37,759 nt of DNA from Paucimonas sp. (GCA_031253995.1 JAIRVG010000101.1:1-37759), one strand, 5' to 3'; shown: positions 1 through 8,570, numbered from the stretch's first letter. Notes: generated by a model from the sequence alone, not told the origin. A program made the numbers and translations.

Positions 1-123
1 ATTCATCCGCGATTGGGCGCGAAGCGGCCATAAAACCTGCGTCCGCAGTGTGTCAGGAAAACTCGGGACTCAGGTTTTACGACGGCTTTGCCGCCGATCG
101 CGGATGAATCCGCTCCCACAAGG
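1..123. repeat. REP-type inverted repeat pair, cut by the window edge
   Basis: Bases 1-13 (ATTCATCCGCGAT) are the exact reverse complement of bases 97-109, and the right copy runs on into CCGCTCCCACAAGG. That tail is the same one seen in the REP copies at 4657 and 24231. The arrangement of two outward arms around about 80 bp of spacer is that of a REP doublet (REPIN), whose left arm continues outside the window. It lies downstream of the minus-strand Lrp-type gene, where such elements are usual. I see no gene in 1-188. Confidence 0.7.
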
Positions 124-188
124 TCCCTGCAAAATCAATAAGTCATGTGTTTTTCCATGAGCTGGCTTGCCAGCTCCGAGGCCTGGTT

Positions 189-674
189 TCACTGCGGCAC
201 CGGCAGCCTTGTCACCGCCTTCAACTCGCGCAACGCCAGGCTCGACTGGATCGAGGCGATCCCCGGCTGGCGCCGCAGCACCTCCTCGACAAACCGCCCA
301 TAACTCTCCAGGTCCGTCGCCACCACCGTCAGCATGTAATCCGCTTCGCCCGTGATCTTGTGGCAGGTCAGCACCTGCGGCAGGCCGAGGATCGCCCGTT
401 CGAACTCGTCCGGCGCATTGTCCGAGACATTGCCGAAGCGCACCTGGGCGAACGCCAGCACGTCATAACCCAACTTGCGCCGGTCAAGATTGGCCTGGTA
501 GTCACGGATGATGCCCATCTCTTCCAGGCGCTTGCGCCGCCGCCAGCACGGCGTCACCGACATCGACAGGCGCTCGCCCAGGGCCGCGCTGGACAGGGTG
601 CCGTCCTCCTGCAACAAGCCCAGCAAGGTACGGTCGACACCATCCAGAGAATCGAAAGCACTGTCCTTGCCCAT
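189..674 (-). CDS. Lrp/AsnC-family transcriptional regulator
   Basis: This 161-aa protein has the normal length and layout of the family. The N-terminal winged helix-turn-helix spans about residues 10-60 (LDGVDRTLLGLLQ, then LGERLSMSVTPCWRRRKRLE). The C-terminal RAM/AsnC ligand-binding domain spans about 70-150 and includes the typical CHKITGEADYMLTVVA stretch. The ATG start is well placed, with GAGGTGG six bases upstream. It is divergent from the acetylpolyamine amidohydrolase gene with 121 bp between the two starts, so it probably controls that gene and the permease behind it, and perhaps itself. The effector is unknown; an amino acid or polyamine breakdown product is an inference from the neighbours. 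Confidence 0.93.
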   Translation of the reverse strand: MGKDSAFDSLDGVDRTLLGLLQEDGTLSSAALGERLSMSVTPCWRRRKRLEEMGIIRDYQANLDRRKLGYDVLAFAQVRFGNVSDNAPDEFERAILGLPQVLTCHKITGEADYMLTVVATDLESYGRFVEEVLRRQPGIASIQSSLALRELKAVTRLPVPQ

Positions 675-691
675 GAACCCACCTCGTGAAA

Positions 692-739
692 ATGATTTTG
701 CTCACTTAACCGGATTCGCCAGCAATAAAGCAAAACAAT
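692..739. promoter_or_regulatory. Candidate operator for the Lrp-type regulator
   Basis: In the A/T-rich gap between the divergent regulator and amidohydrolase genes, ATGATTTTGCT (692-702) matches the reverse complement of AGCAAAACAAT (729-739) at 9 of 11 positions. Lrp/AsnC proteins commonly bind imperfect dyads in such gaps. Only the symmetry and position support this; no binding site for this regulator is known to me. Confidence 0.3.
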
Positions 740-795
740 TTCCGCTCTTCAGCGCGAAAATCGTCCTCACAACAACACCCCAAGAGGACATCCGT

Positions 796-1827
796 GTGCT
801 GACCGTTTTCAGTTCCAGCCACCGCCTGCACCATGGCACCGAGCTCAAGGACGGCGCCCTGACGCCGTCGTTCGAAAAACCGCAACGGGCCGAGACCGTC
901 CTGGCCCGGGTCCGCGCCAGCGGCCTCGGCGAGGTGATCGCCGAGCAGCGACATGACCGCGCCTGCTACGTCGCCGCCCACAGCGAGCGCTACGTGAGCT
1001 TCCTGGAAAACGCCTGGGCCGAATGGGCCGCCACCGGCAAGCAGCACGACGCCCTGCCCCTGGTCTGGCCGGTACGCGACCTGGCCAGCGCCCCGGAACC
1101 GGGCTTCATCGACGGCAAGCTGGGCTTCTACGCCATGGACGCCGGCTCGCCGATCACCGCCGGCACCTGGGACGCCGTGCGCGCCAGCGCCGATGTGGCC
1201 CTGACCGGCATGGACCAGGTGATCGCCGGCCATCACGGCGCCTTCGCCCTGTGCCGGCCACCGGGACATCACGCCGCCCGCGAATACATGGGCGGCTACT
1301 GCTACCTGAACAACGCCGCCATCGCCGCCGAACGCTGCCTGGCCCAAGGAGCGAAACGGGTAGCGATCCTCGACGTCGACTTCCACCACGGCAACGGCAC
1401 GCAGAACATCTTCTACGACCGCCCGGACGTGTTCTTCGCTTCGATCCACGGCGATCCCCATGTCTCCTACCCGTACTTCTCCGGCTACGCCGAGGAAACC
1501 GGCAGCGGTGCCGGCGCAGGCTGCAACGCCAACTACCCGCTGCCCCGCGGCACCACCTGGAGCCACTACCAGCAGGCGCTGGACCAGGCCCTGCAGCGCA
1601 TCGTCGCGTTCCGCCCGGAGTTCCTGGTCATTTCCCTGGGCGTCGACACCTTCGAGCACGACCCCATCAGCCACTTCCTGCTGACCAGCGAAGACTTCCT
1701 GCGCCTGGGCCAGCGCATCGCCCGCGCCGGCCTGCCGACCCTGTTCGTCATGGAAGGCGGCTACATGGTCGACGAGATCGGCATCAACGCGGTGAACACC
1801 CTGCAGGGCTTCGAAGCCAACACCTGA
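796..1827 (+). CDS. Acetylpolyamine amidohydrolase (class II HDAC-like deacetylase)
   Basis: This zinc enzyme is expected to remove acetyl groups from N-acetylated polyamines such as acetylputrescine or acetylcadaverine in the cytoplasm. I place the start at GTG 796, seven bases after AGAGGA, giving 343 aa. With that start the catalytic set falls at H158-H159 (PPGHHA), zinc ligands D195, H197 (DVDFHHG) and D284 (LGVDTFEHD), and Y323 (EGGYMVD). As I recall, this is the same numbering as the Mycoplana ramosa enzyme, which supports both family and start. The family is the one called AphA/AphB in P. aeruginosa; the permease directly downstream resembles the aphB (PA0321-PA0322) locus. The reading frame stays open upstream to 508, but that stretch overlaps the divergent regulator and looks non-coding. 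Confidence 0.93.
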   Translation: MLTVFSSSHRLHHGTELKDGALTPSFEKPQRAETVLARVRASGLGEVIAEQRHDRACYVAAHSERYVSFLENAWAEWAATGKQHDALPLVWPVRDLASAPEPGFIDGKLGFYAMDAGSPITAGTWDAVRASADVALTGMDQVIAGHHGAFALCRPPGHHAAREYMGGYCYLNNAAIAAERCLAQGAKRVAILDVDFHHGNGTQNIFYDRPDVFFASIHGDPHVSYPYFSGYAEETGSGAGAGCNANYPLPRGTTWSHYQQALDQALQRIVAFRPEFLVISLGVDTFEHDPISHFLLTSEDFLRLGQRIARAGLPTLFVMEGGYMVDEIGINAVNTLQGFEANT

Positions 1828-1894
1828 CGCACACCCGCCCCGCCCTCGCGGCGGGGCAAACCGACCTGCCAAAAACAACAAGAGAGGTTCGACC

Positions 1895-3298
1895 ATGCAT
1901 CCGTCTTCCGCGCAACCGGAGGCCTCCGGCCACCTGCAACGCACCCTGGAAAACCGCCATATCCAGCTGATTTCCATTGGCGGGGCGATCGGCACCGGGC
2001 TGTTCATGGGCTCGGGCAAGATCATCGCCCTGGCCGGCACCTCAATCATCCTGGTCTACGCCATCATCGGTTTCTTCCTGTTCTTCGTGATGCGCGCCAT
2101 GGGCGAGCTGCTGCTCAGCGACCTGCGCTTCAAGTCCTTCGCCGACATCGTCGCCGCCTACCTCGGGCCACGGGCCGGCTTCGTCCTCAGCTGGTCGTAC
2201 TGGCTGAGCTGGAGCGTCGCGGTGGTGGGCGACGTGGTGGTGGTCGCCGGCTTCTTCCAGTACTGGTACCCGGACGTGCCGGCATGGATGCCGGCGTTCT
2301 TCAGCCTGTTCCTGCTGCTGGGCCTGAACCTGCTGGCGGTGCGGATCTTCGGCGAGGTGGAGTTCTGGTTCGCCATCATCAAGATCATCGCCATCGTCGC
2401 CCTGATCCTCACCGCCCTGGTGATGATCGCCACCTCCTTCACCTCGCCCAATGGCGTGCAGGCTTCGCTGAGCCACATGACTACGCCGGGAGCGATCTTC
2501 CCCCATGGCCTCAGCGGCTTCTTCGCCGGGTTCCAGATCGCCGTGTTTTCCTTCGCCGGCACCGAGCTGATCGGTACCACCGCCGCCGAGGCGAAAAACC
2601 CCGAGCGCACCCTGCCCAAGGCGATCAACACCATCCCGGCGCGGATCCTGCTGTTCTACATCCTCGCCCTGGTGTGCATCATCAGCGTGGTGTCCTGGGC
2701 CGAAGTGCCGGCCAACCGCAGCCCCTTCGTCGAACTCTTCCTGCTCGCCGGCTTCCCCGCCGCGGCCGGGATGATCAACTTCGTGGTGCTGACCTCGGCA
2801 GCGTCCTCGGCCAACAGCGGCGTGTATTCCGGCTGCCGCATGCTCTTCGGCCTGGCCGAGCGGCACAACGCCCCGGCGATCTTCGGGCGCCTGTCGCGGC
2901 TCAGCGTGCCGGCGTACAGCCTGCTGTTCTCGGGGATCTGCATGCTGGTCGGCCTGACCCTGCTGTTCGTGATTCCCGAGGTGATGACCGTGTTCACCCT
3001 GATTTCGACGGTATCGGCGGTGCTGGTGATCTTCACCTGGTCGATGATCCTCGCCGCGTACATCGCCTATCGCCGGGCCAATCCGGCGGCGCACCAGCGC
3101 TCCAGCTTCAAGATGCCCGGCGGCGTGCCGATGGCGGGCCTCACCCTGGCCTTCCTGATGTTCGTGCTGTCCCTGCTGGCGCTGGAAGCCGATACCCGTG
3201 CGGCGCTGCTGGCGATGCCGTTCTGGTTCGTGTTCCTGCTGCTGATGTATCGCCGACGCAGCCACAAGAGCCCTGCCGCGCAGTTGAACAACGCCTGA
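1895..3298 (+). CDS. APC-family amino acid/polyamine permease
   Basis: This 467-aa inner-membrane protein has about 12 hydrophobic segments. Its N-terminal signature LISIGGAIGTGLFMGSG (about residues 25-41) is that of the amino acid-polyamine-organocation superfamily, close to the CycA/AroP type of proton symporter. AAGAGAGG precedes the ATG. It starts 67 bp after the acetylpolyamine amidohydrolase stop and is very likely co-transcribed with it, so an acetylated polyamine or a product of its deacetylation is a reasonable substrate guess. The sequence alone cannot decide between that and D-alanine/serine/glycine, the substrates of CycA. Confidence 0.9.
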   Translation: MHPSSAQPEASGHLQRTLENRHIQLISIGGAIGTGLFMGSGKIIALAGTSIILVYAIIGFFLFFVMRAMGELLLSDLRFKSFADIVAAYLGPRAGFVLSWSYWLSWSVAVVGDVVVVAGFFQYWYPDVPAWMPAFFSLFLLLGLNLLAVRIFGEVEFWFAIIKIIAIVALILTALVMIATSFTSPNGVQASLSHMTTPGAIFPHGLSGFFAGFQIAVFSFAGTELIGTTAAEAKNPERTLPKAINTIPARILLFYILALVCIISVVSWAEVPANRSPFVELFLLAGFPAAAGMINFVVLTSAASSANSGVYSGCRMLFGLAERHNAPAIFGRLSRLSVPAYSLLFSGICMLVGLTLLFVIPEVMTVFTLISTVSAVLVIFTWSMILAAYIAYRRANPAAHQRSSFKMPGGVPMAGLTLAFLMFVLSLLALEADTRAALLAMPFWFVFLLLMYRRRSHKSPAAQLNNA

Positions 3299-3400
3299 TC
3301 CCACCTGCGACATTTCGCCCGGGTCACAGGACGTGACCCGCCGGCCCGCCGTGGTTGTCTTCCTCTTTACGACAACAATCACAACATCACGGCAGACCCC

Positions 3401-4615
3401 ATGCATCCGCAACGCACCGCCTTGCACAACGAGCTGCACGCCCGCCCGTCGCTGTATTTCGACGCCCCGGCGCATGTCTTTCACCTCGCCTTCATCGGCG
3501 GCCAGCGCGAATGCGATGCCCTGCTCCGGCGCTGCTGCCCGCAGGCCGACACCGACGCGGTCCAGGGCATCACCCGCTTCGACGGCTGCCCCTTCAAGTG
3601 GGAACGCCACTCCAAATTCTTCACCCTGACCCTGGTGCGCCCGACGAACGACAGCGCGCCGGACTGGAGCGAACTGCCCGCGGCCCTGGCCGAGGCCATC
3701 GCGCCGTACCGCGAGCAGATGATCAATGCCATGCAGGTGCTGGTGCGTGAAGAGGACGGCCTGCAGCTGGCGCGCTATGGCTTCAAGGATCCCAGCGGCT
3801 CCAGCGTGGGCGGCGGCGATGCCGTGGTGTGGAGTGATTTTCGCCTCGACGACCAGGGCAACAACCGCCTGCTGTTCGTCAACCGCCGGCTCAATTCCTA
3901 CCGCCTCGGACGGATGATCCGCCGCCTGCTGGAGATCGAGACCTACCGCATGATGGCCTCGTTGGCGCTGAGCACGGCCAAGGCCCTGGGTCCGCAACTG
4001 GATGGCTTCGACCGCAGCCTGGTCAAGCTGTCCGAGCGCAATGCCGGGGCCAGCGGGGTGCAGGCCAAGGTGCTGCTGGAGGATATCGCCGAGCTGTCGC
4101 GCCAGGTAGTGGCGAGCACGGTGAAAAGCCGGCATCGCTTCAGCGCGACCCAGGCCTATGCGCAGCTGGTGTTCGAACGCCTGGCGGAATTGCGCGAGGG
4201 GCACGTGGGTGATTGCCAGCGCCTGGGGGTGTTCATCGAACGGCGCTTCAAGCCCACCGTGCGCTATTGCGCGGCGACCGAACAGCGCCTGGAGCACCTG
4301 GCCAAGGGCGTGGCCAATCTCGGCGACCTGCTGCAGGCGCGGGTGCAGGTGGAGATGGAGGAACAGAACGCGGAGATCCTGCGCAGCCTGAATGCCCGGG
4401 CGGAGTCACAGATCAAGATCCAGCGGGCGGTGGAAGGCCTGTCGATCATTGCGATCACCTACTACCTGCTGAGCCTGTTCAAGTTGCTGTATGCGGGGCT
4501 GGATACCCTGGGAGCGCACATTGCGCCCAAGGATGCCCTGGTGGGGCTGGCGCCGGTGGTGGGACTGATCCTGGGGGTGATCCTGTTGCGGATCAGGAAA
4601 GCCAAGCAGCACTGA
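3401..4615 (+). CDS. DUF3422 inner-membrane protein
   Basis: This 404-aa protein opens with the characteristic start of the DUF3422 family (HPQRTALHNELHARPSLYF) and then the HLAFIGG stretch. Most of the protein is soluble and partly helical. Two hydrophobic segments lie near the C-terminus, about residues 347-367 and 381-398, ending in RIRKAKQH, so it is probably anchored in the inner membrane by a hairpin. The length is normal for the family. Its function is not known. It follows the permease by 102 bp and may be a separate unit; a REP hairpin lies just downstream. Confidence 0.88.
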   Translation: MHPQRTALHNELHARPSLYFDAPAHVFHLAFIGGQRECDALLRRCCPQADTDAVQGITRFDGCPFKWERHSKFFTLTLVRPTNDSAPDWSELPAALAEAIAPYREQMINAMQVLVREEDGLQLARYGFKDPSGSSVGGGDAVVWSDFRLDDQGNNRLLFVNRRLNSYRLGRMIRRLLEIETYRMMASLALSTAKALGPQLDGFDRSLVKLSERNAGASGVQAKVLLEDIAELSRQVVASTVKSRHRFSATQAYAQLVFERLAELREGHVGDCQRLGVFIERRFKPTVRYCAATEQRLEHLAKGVANLGDLLQARVQVEMEEQNAEILRSLNARAESQIKIQRAVEGLSIIAITYYLLSLFKLLYAGLDTLGAHIAPKDALVGLAPVVGLILGVILLRIRKAKQH

Positions 4616-4656
4616 CTGGCTTGCTGGGGACCTGGTCGAATGCTCGACGCAGACCT

Positions 4657-4684
4657 TGTGGGAGCGGGTTCACCCGCTCCCACA
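4657..4684. repeat. REP hairpin
   Basis: A perfect 13-bp inverted repeat (TGTGGGAGCGGGT and its complement) around a 2-base loop, between two convergent genes. An identical 28-base copy is at 24231-24258. This is the common Pseudomonas REP form. It may also help end transcription from either side. Confidence 0.85.
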
Positions 4685-4706
4685 GGGGGCTGCAGTGTCT
4701 ATGCGA

Positions 4707-6125
4707 TCAAGCGGCCTGTTTCAGAGCACGCTGGTGCACGATCACACCGATCAGCGCAACCACGATCGCCGCGATACCGGTGGAAACCACCAGCACCTGG
4801 TACTCCTCGACGAACGCCATGGTCACCAGGCAGCCGACGATGAACACGATGCTCAGGTAGGTCAGCCACGGGAACAGCCACATCTTCAGGCGGATCTGCT
4901 TGCCTTCGGCTTCCAGCTTGCGACGCATCTTCAGCTGCGAGCAGGCGATCACCAGGTACACCAGCATGGCGATCATGCCGGTGGTGTTCATCAGGGTGTC
5001 CAGCACGTCCTTCGGACGCAGGGCTTCGCTGAAGTTGATCAGGGCGCAGAAGATCGCGATCGAGCACGAGCCGATGATGGCGAACACCGGTACGCCGGTG
5101 CCGGCACGGGTCATCTTGAAGATCTTCGGCGCATCGCCACGCTGGGCCAGGGAGAACAGCATGCGCGAGGCGGTGTAGTGGGCCGAGATCAGGCAGCTGC
5201 TGACCGAGGTCAGGACCACGAAGTTCATCACGAACTCGGCGCCCGGGATGCCCAGCAGTTCCAGGGTACGACGGTACGAGCCGTAGCCGGAGGTGCCCAT
5301 CAGCGGGTCGTTCCACGGCACCAGGCAGACGATCAGGAAGATCGAGCCGATGTAGAACAGGCACACGCGCCATACCACAGAGTTGGTCGCCTTGACGATC
5401 TGGCCAGCCGGGTCCTTGGACTCGGAAGCAGCGATGGTGACGATTTCCGCACCGAGGAAGGCGAACATCGCACCGAGCATGGCCACCACCACCGACTCGA
5501 TCCCGTTGGGCATGAAGCCGCCATGGGCGGTCAGGTTGGCCATGCCGCTGACTTCACCGGTCGGCCACAGGTTCATCACCGCCGCAGCGCAGACCACCAG
5601 GAAGCAGACGATCGCCACCACCTTGATCAGGGCGAACCAGAACTCGAACTCGCCGTAGTGCTTGACGTTGAAGAAGTTCACGCAGATCAGCGCCAGGGTG
5701 GCCATCAGCACGAATTCGTTGATGCTCACCGAGGGGAACCAGCCGTGCAGGATCTTGCCGGCGACGTAGGCTTCCCACGCCATCAGGATCACCCAGTAGC
5801 CCCAGTACAGCCAGCCGATGGTGAAACCGGCCCAGCGGCCGATGGCGCGCTCGGCGTAGGTGGAGAAGGAACCGGTGTCCGGCGAGGAAGTCGCCATCTC
5901 ACCCAGCATGCGCATGACCAGCACCACCAGGATGCCGCCAGCCAGGTAAGCCAGTACCGCGGCCGGGCCTGCGCTGTGGATCACGCTGCCGGAGCCGACG
6001 AACAGTGCGCCGCCGATGACCCCGGCGATCGACATCATGGTCAGGTGGCGTGATTTGAGCGAAGCCGCCAGCTTGCTCTCGTGCTCGGACTTCGTTGCCG
6101 AAGTCGAGGTGGATGTTGCGTCCAT
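4707..6125 (-). CDS. gabP: GABA permease (GabP-type APC transporter)
   Basis: This 472-aa protein with about 12 membrane segments imports 4-aminobutyrate and related compounds with protons. It follows E. coli GabP closely from memory: LKSRHLTMMSIAGVIGG (about residues 23-39), LFVGSGSVIHSAGPA, then PDTGSFSTYAERAIGRWAG and HYGEFEFWFALIKV. The first 20 or so residues are polar and cytoplasmic. The gene is divergent from a MocR regulator across a 421-bp gap holding a hairpin and a candidate operator. GABA arises from putrescine breakdown, which fits the acetylpolyamine genes nearby. Substrate is assigned by family; related aromatic or basic amino acid permeases are the alternative. Confidence 0.85.
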   Translation of the reverse strand: MDATSTSTSATKSEHESKLAASLKSRHLTMMSIAGVIGGALFVGSGSVIHSAGPAAVLAYLAGGILVVLVMRMLGEMATSSPDTGSFSTYAERAIGRWAGFTIGWLYWGYWVILMAWEAYVAGKILHGWFPSVSINEFVLMATLALICVNFFNVKHYGEFEFWFALIKVVAIVCFLVVCAAAVMNLWPTGEVSGMANLTAHGGFMPNGIESVVVAMLGAMFAFLGAEIVTIAASESKDPAGQIVKATNSVVWRVCLFYIGSIFLIVCLVPWNDPLMGTSGYGSYRRTLELLGIPGAEFVMNFVVLTSVSSCLISAHYTASRMLFSLAQRGDAPKIFKMTRAGTGVPVFAIIGSCSIAIFCALINFSEALRPKDVLDTLMNTTGMIAMLVYLVIACSQLKMRRKLEAEGKQIRLKMWLFPWLTYLSIVFIVGCLVTMAFVEEYQVLVVSTGIAAIVVALIGVIVHQRALKQAA

Positions 6126-6166
6126 CAGTGGTCTACCCCGTGTTCTTTTTATCCAAGGAAACTCGA

Positions 6167-6196
6167 CAGGGGCGCGACATGACGTCGCGCCCCCTG
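6167..6196 (-). promoter_or_regulatory. GC-rich hairpin in the gabP leader
   Basis: CAGGGGCGCGAC (6167-6178) pairs with GTCGCGCCCCCTG (6184-6196) with one bulged base. It would fold in the gabP mRNA about 40 bases before the start codon. It is not followed by a T-run, so it does not look like a terminator. A role in mRNA stability or protein binding is only a possibility. Confidence 0.4.
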
Positions 6197-6404
6197 TTGC
6201 ATCAGCTGCTCTGATTTGACGTGCGCGACACAGCCCAACCGACGAATGGTCGGATGATGGGCAGGCGTATCGCGCCCAGGCTCGTCCGGTAAGCCTGGGA
6301 AGTACTGCGAGGAATCAGCGGGTGAAATGCACGGCCGGGCCGGGCATCAGGGGTTCATGGTTCGACGAGCGGTTGTTCATGAAGCTTCACGGCTTTGATC
6401 TAGC

Positions 6405-6417
6405 GGTAACTGATACC
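6405..6417. promoter_or_regulatory. Candidate MocR operator
   Basis: GGTAACTGATACC is a 13-base near-palindrome (GGTAAC and GATACC, 5 of 6 positions symmetric) in the divergent gabP/MocR gap. MocR/GabR-type proteins bind short repeats in such gaps, some of them containing ATACC-like cores (ATACCA for Bacillus GabR, from memory). Only one copy was noticed. Confidence 0.3.
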
Positions 6418-6546
6418 TAATGTAAAAATGTCCGGCCTCAAGAGCCATGCACAGTGCCGACTAATCTTCACTGCACTGTACAGGCCGCCAATGCAATACA
6501 GCGCAGGCGCGGCCGGCACCATGCTCACCCAAGGCACAGCTTTCCC

Positions 6547-7974
6547 ATGTTCGAACTACGCCCCGACGCCTCGCCCCCGCTGGTGAACCAGATCATCAAC
6601 GGCCTGCGTGAAGCGATCGAGAACCAGACCCTCAAGCCCGGCGCCAAGGTCCCGTCGATCCGCGCCTTCGCCGCGACCTATTCGGTGAGCACCTTCACCG
6701 TGGTCGAGGCCTACGACCGCCTGGTGGCCCAGGGCTTGCTGGTCAGCCGCGGCACGGCCGGGTTCTTCGTCAACCGCGCCGCCGGCGACCTGCTCGACGC
6801 CCAGGCCAGCGAGCCGGACGCGGCCAAGCCGGCGTTCAACTCCGAGTGGTACCTGCAGCAGATCTTCGAAAGCCGCCAGCTGGCGTTCAAGCCGGGCTGC
6901 GGCTGGCTGCCCAACGACTGGATGTTCGAGGATGGCCTGCGCCGCGGTCTGCGTCAGGTGGCCAGCAGCGTGCTGGAGTTGAGCGGCTACGGCGACCCCA
7001 TGGGCCTGGCCGAGCTGCGCACCCTGACCGCGCAGAACCTGCAGCAGGACCTGCGCATCGTGGTGCCGCCGAACCAGCTGATGCTCACCCACGGCGCCAG
7101 CCAGGCCCTGGACCTGGCGGTGCGCACCCTGGTGCGTCCCGGCGACGTGGTCCTGGTGGACGACCCCGGCTACCCCAACCTGATGAGCATCCTGCGCTTC
7201 CAGGGCGCGACCCTGATCGGCGTGCCGCGCACGCCCAACGGCTACGACCTGGATCACCTGGAAAGCCTGCTGGCCGAACACAGCCCGACGGTGTTCTTCA
7301 CCCAGCCGCACCTGCACAGCCCGACCTGCACGCGCACGCCGCTGGTGCAGTTGCACCGCCTGCTGCAACTGGCGACCCAGCACGGCTTCCGCCTGGTGGA
7401 GAACAACCTCTACGCCGACATGATCGAGGAACCCCTGCCCTGCCTGACCAGCCTCGACCACCTGCAGCAGGTGGTGTACGTCGGCAGCTACTCGAAGAGC
7501 ATTTCGCCCAACGTGCGAGTCGGCTACATGCTGGCCAACCCGGAGCTGATGCAGCAGTTGCTGCAACTGAAGATGCGCTCGGGGCTGACCACCTCCCAGG
7601 TGATGGAGCGGGTGGTGTATGCGGCGATCACCGACGGTCGCTGGCGCAAGCACCTCAAGCGCCTGCGCCAGCGCCTGGCCGAGGCGCACCAGGAAGTGAG
7701 CCGGCAACTGTCGCGGCTGGGCTTCGAGCGTTTCATAGAGGGCGACGAAGGCATGTACATCTGGACCCGCCACCCGGCCATCGCCGACAGTGCGGCGCTG
7801 CTGGACGATGCGCTGGACCAGGGCATCATGCTTGGCCCCGGTCAGTTGTTCATGGTGGATGCCCAGGCAACCGGGTGGATGAGGTTCAACGTGGCATTCA
7901 GTACCGATCCGGCGTTGTGGGAGCAGTTGGAGAAGTTGCTGGTCAAGCATGTCAGGGCCGGCAAGGATCGCTAG
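6547..7974 (+). CDS. MocR/GabR-type regulator (GntR helix-turn-helix plus PLP aminotransferase fold)
   Basis: This 475-aa protein has a GntR winged helix at about residues 5-75 (NQIINGLREAIENQTLKPGAKVPSIRAFA would be its first half; positions 12-40) joined to an aminotransferase class I-like domain at about 110-470. The PLP-binding lysine is K317 in YVGSYSKSISPNVRVGYM, and DDPGYPN lies upstream in the same domain. The PLP site is therefore intact. In this family PLP plus an amino acid ligand acts as the inducer. Its divergent position from a GabP-type permease points to GABA or a related amine as the signal, by analogy with Bacillus GabR; this is inference. The start lacks a strong ribosome site (AAGG about 12 bases upstream). 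Confidence 0.92.
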   Translation: MFELRPDASPPLVNQIINGLREAIENQTLKPGAKVPSIRAFAATYSVSTFTVVEAYDRLVAQGLLVSRGTAGFFVNRAAGDLLDAQASEPDAAKPAFNSEWYLQQIFESRQLAFKPGCGWLPNDWMFEDGLRRGLRQVASSVLELSGYGDPMGLAELRTLTAQNLQQDLRIVVPPNQLMLTHGASQALDLAVRTLVRPGDVVLVDDPGYPNLMSILRFQGATLIGVPRTPNGYDLDHLESLLAEHSPTVFFTQPHLHSPTCTRTPLVQLHRLLQLATQHGFRLVENNLYADMIEEPLPCLTSLDHLQQVVYVGSYSKSISPNVRVGYMLANPELMQQLLQLKMRSGLTTSQVMERVVYAAITDGRWRKHLKRLRQRLAEAHQEVSRQLSRLGFERFIEGDEGMYIWTRHPAIADSAALLDDALDQGIMLGPGQLFMVDAQATGWMRFNVAFSTDPALWEQLEKLLVKHVRAGKDR

Positions 7975-8039
7975 TCTGCGGTGAGCCTGCCGGTGATTCA
8001 TGGTCTACCGTTGCCCCATACCCGGCACAAAGGCCCCCC

Positions 8040-8570
8040 ATGTCCCGCTACAACCGCACCACCACCGCCCTCGGCATGGCCGCCCTGATCGCCGCCTCGG
8101 CGCTGCTCGGCCTGCCCTACTGGCGCCAGGAGTTCGCCATCGCCGACCTGAGCACCGGCCCCGACCAGTGGCACCGCGAGCGCCTGGGTGATGGCAGCCA
8201 GCTGACCCTCCACCCCGGTTCATCCGTTGCCCTGCAGTTCGACGACGATCACCGCCTGATCCACCTGCTCTCCGGCCAGGTGCTCGTCGAAGCCGGCACC
8301 ACCCCGCTGCAGGTCAGCACCCCGCAAGCCGTCGTGGAAACCCGTGACGCCCGTGTCGTTATCGAGCGACTGGAAACCAGCACACGGATCAGCCAGCTCG
8401 CCGGCCGCAGCCGCATCGCCGACCAGCTGACACTGGATGCAGGACAGGAGGTCCGCCTGACCGAACACGGCATGGACCCGGTGCGTCCGCTGGATGCCAG
8501 CGCCCTGGACCATGCCTGGAGCCCCGGGGCAGAAAAAGGTCGAATGTCCGCCCCGGAGCCAAAGCGCTAG
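8040..8570 (+). CDS. Short orphan FecR-like envelope protein
   Basis: This 176-aa protein has one hydrophobic stretch at about residues 9-28 (ALGMAALIAASALLGL) that would export or anchor it, followed by a FecR-like beta domain: LGDGSQLTLHPGSSVALQF (about 49-67), HLLSGQVLVEA, STPQAVVETRDARVVIE and LDAGQEVRL. Full FecR proteins in Pseudomonas are about 320 aa, with a cytoplasmic anti-sigma domain before the membrane segment. That domain is absent here, and there is no adjacent ECF sigma factor or TonB-dependent receptor gene. The protein therefore is not an ordinary FecR regulator. Its start overlaps nothing and lies 65 bp after the MocR stop, so it could be read through from that gene; the methyltransferase follows after 37 bp. 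Confidence 0.75.
   Translation: MSRYNRTTTALGMAALIAASALLGLPYWRQEFAIADLSTGPDQWHRERLGDGSQLTLHPGSSVALQFDDDHRLIHLLSGQVLVEAGTTPLQVSTPQAVVETRDARVVIERLETSTRISQLAGRSRIADQLTLDAGQEVRLTEHGMDPVRPLDASALDHAWSPGAEKGRMSAPEPKR

Larger units (their letters stand above)
6126..6546. other. 421-bp regulatory gap between gabP and the MocR gene
   Basis: No gene is supported here. On the gabP side a GC-rich hairpin (6167-6196) lies in the presumed leader of gabP. On the regulator side a near-palindrome (6405-6417) lies in an A/T-rich patch likely to hold the promoters. The frame of the regulator is open back to 6454, but the ATG at 6547 fits the family's usual N-terminus, so the extra codons are taken as non-coding. 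Confidence 0.5.

Noticed and set aside
508..795. Upstream extension of the amidohydrolase frame
   Set aside because: It overlaps the divergent Lrp gene, has no family match, and the GTG at 796 with AGAGGA gives exact catalytic-residue numbering.
2042..4297. Very long open frame on the minus strand (751 codons) opposite the permease and DUF3422 genes
   Set aside because: High-GC mirror frame; its translation is rich in H, Q, R, G and A with no domain, and the plus-strand genes are clear family members.
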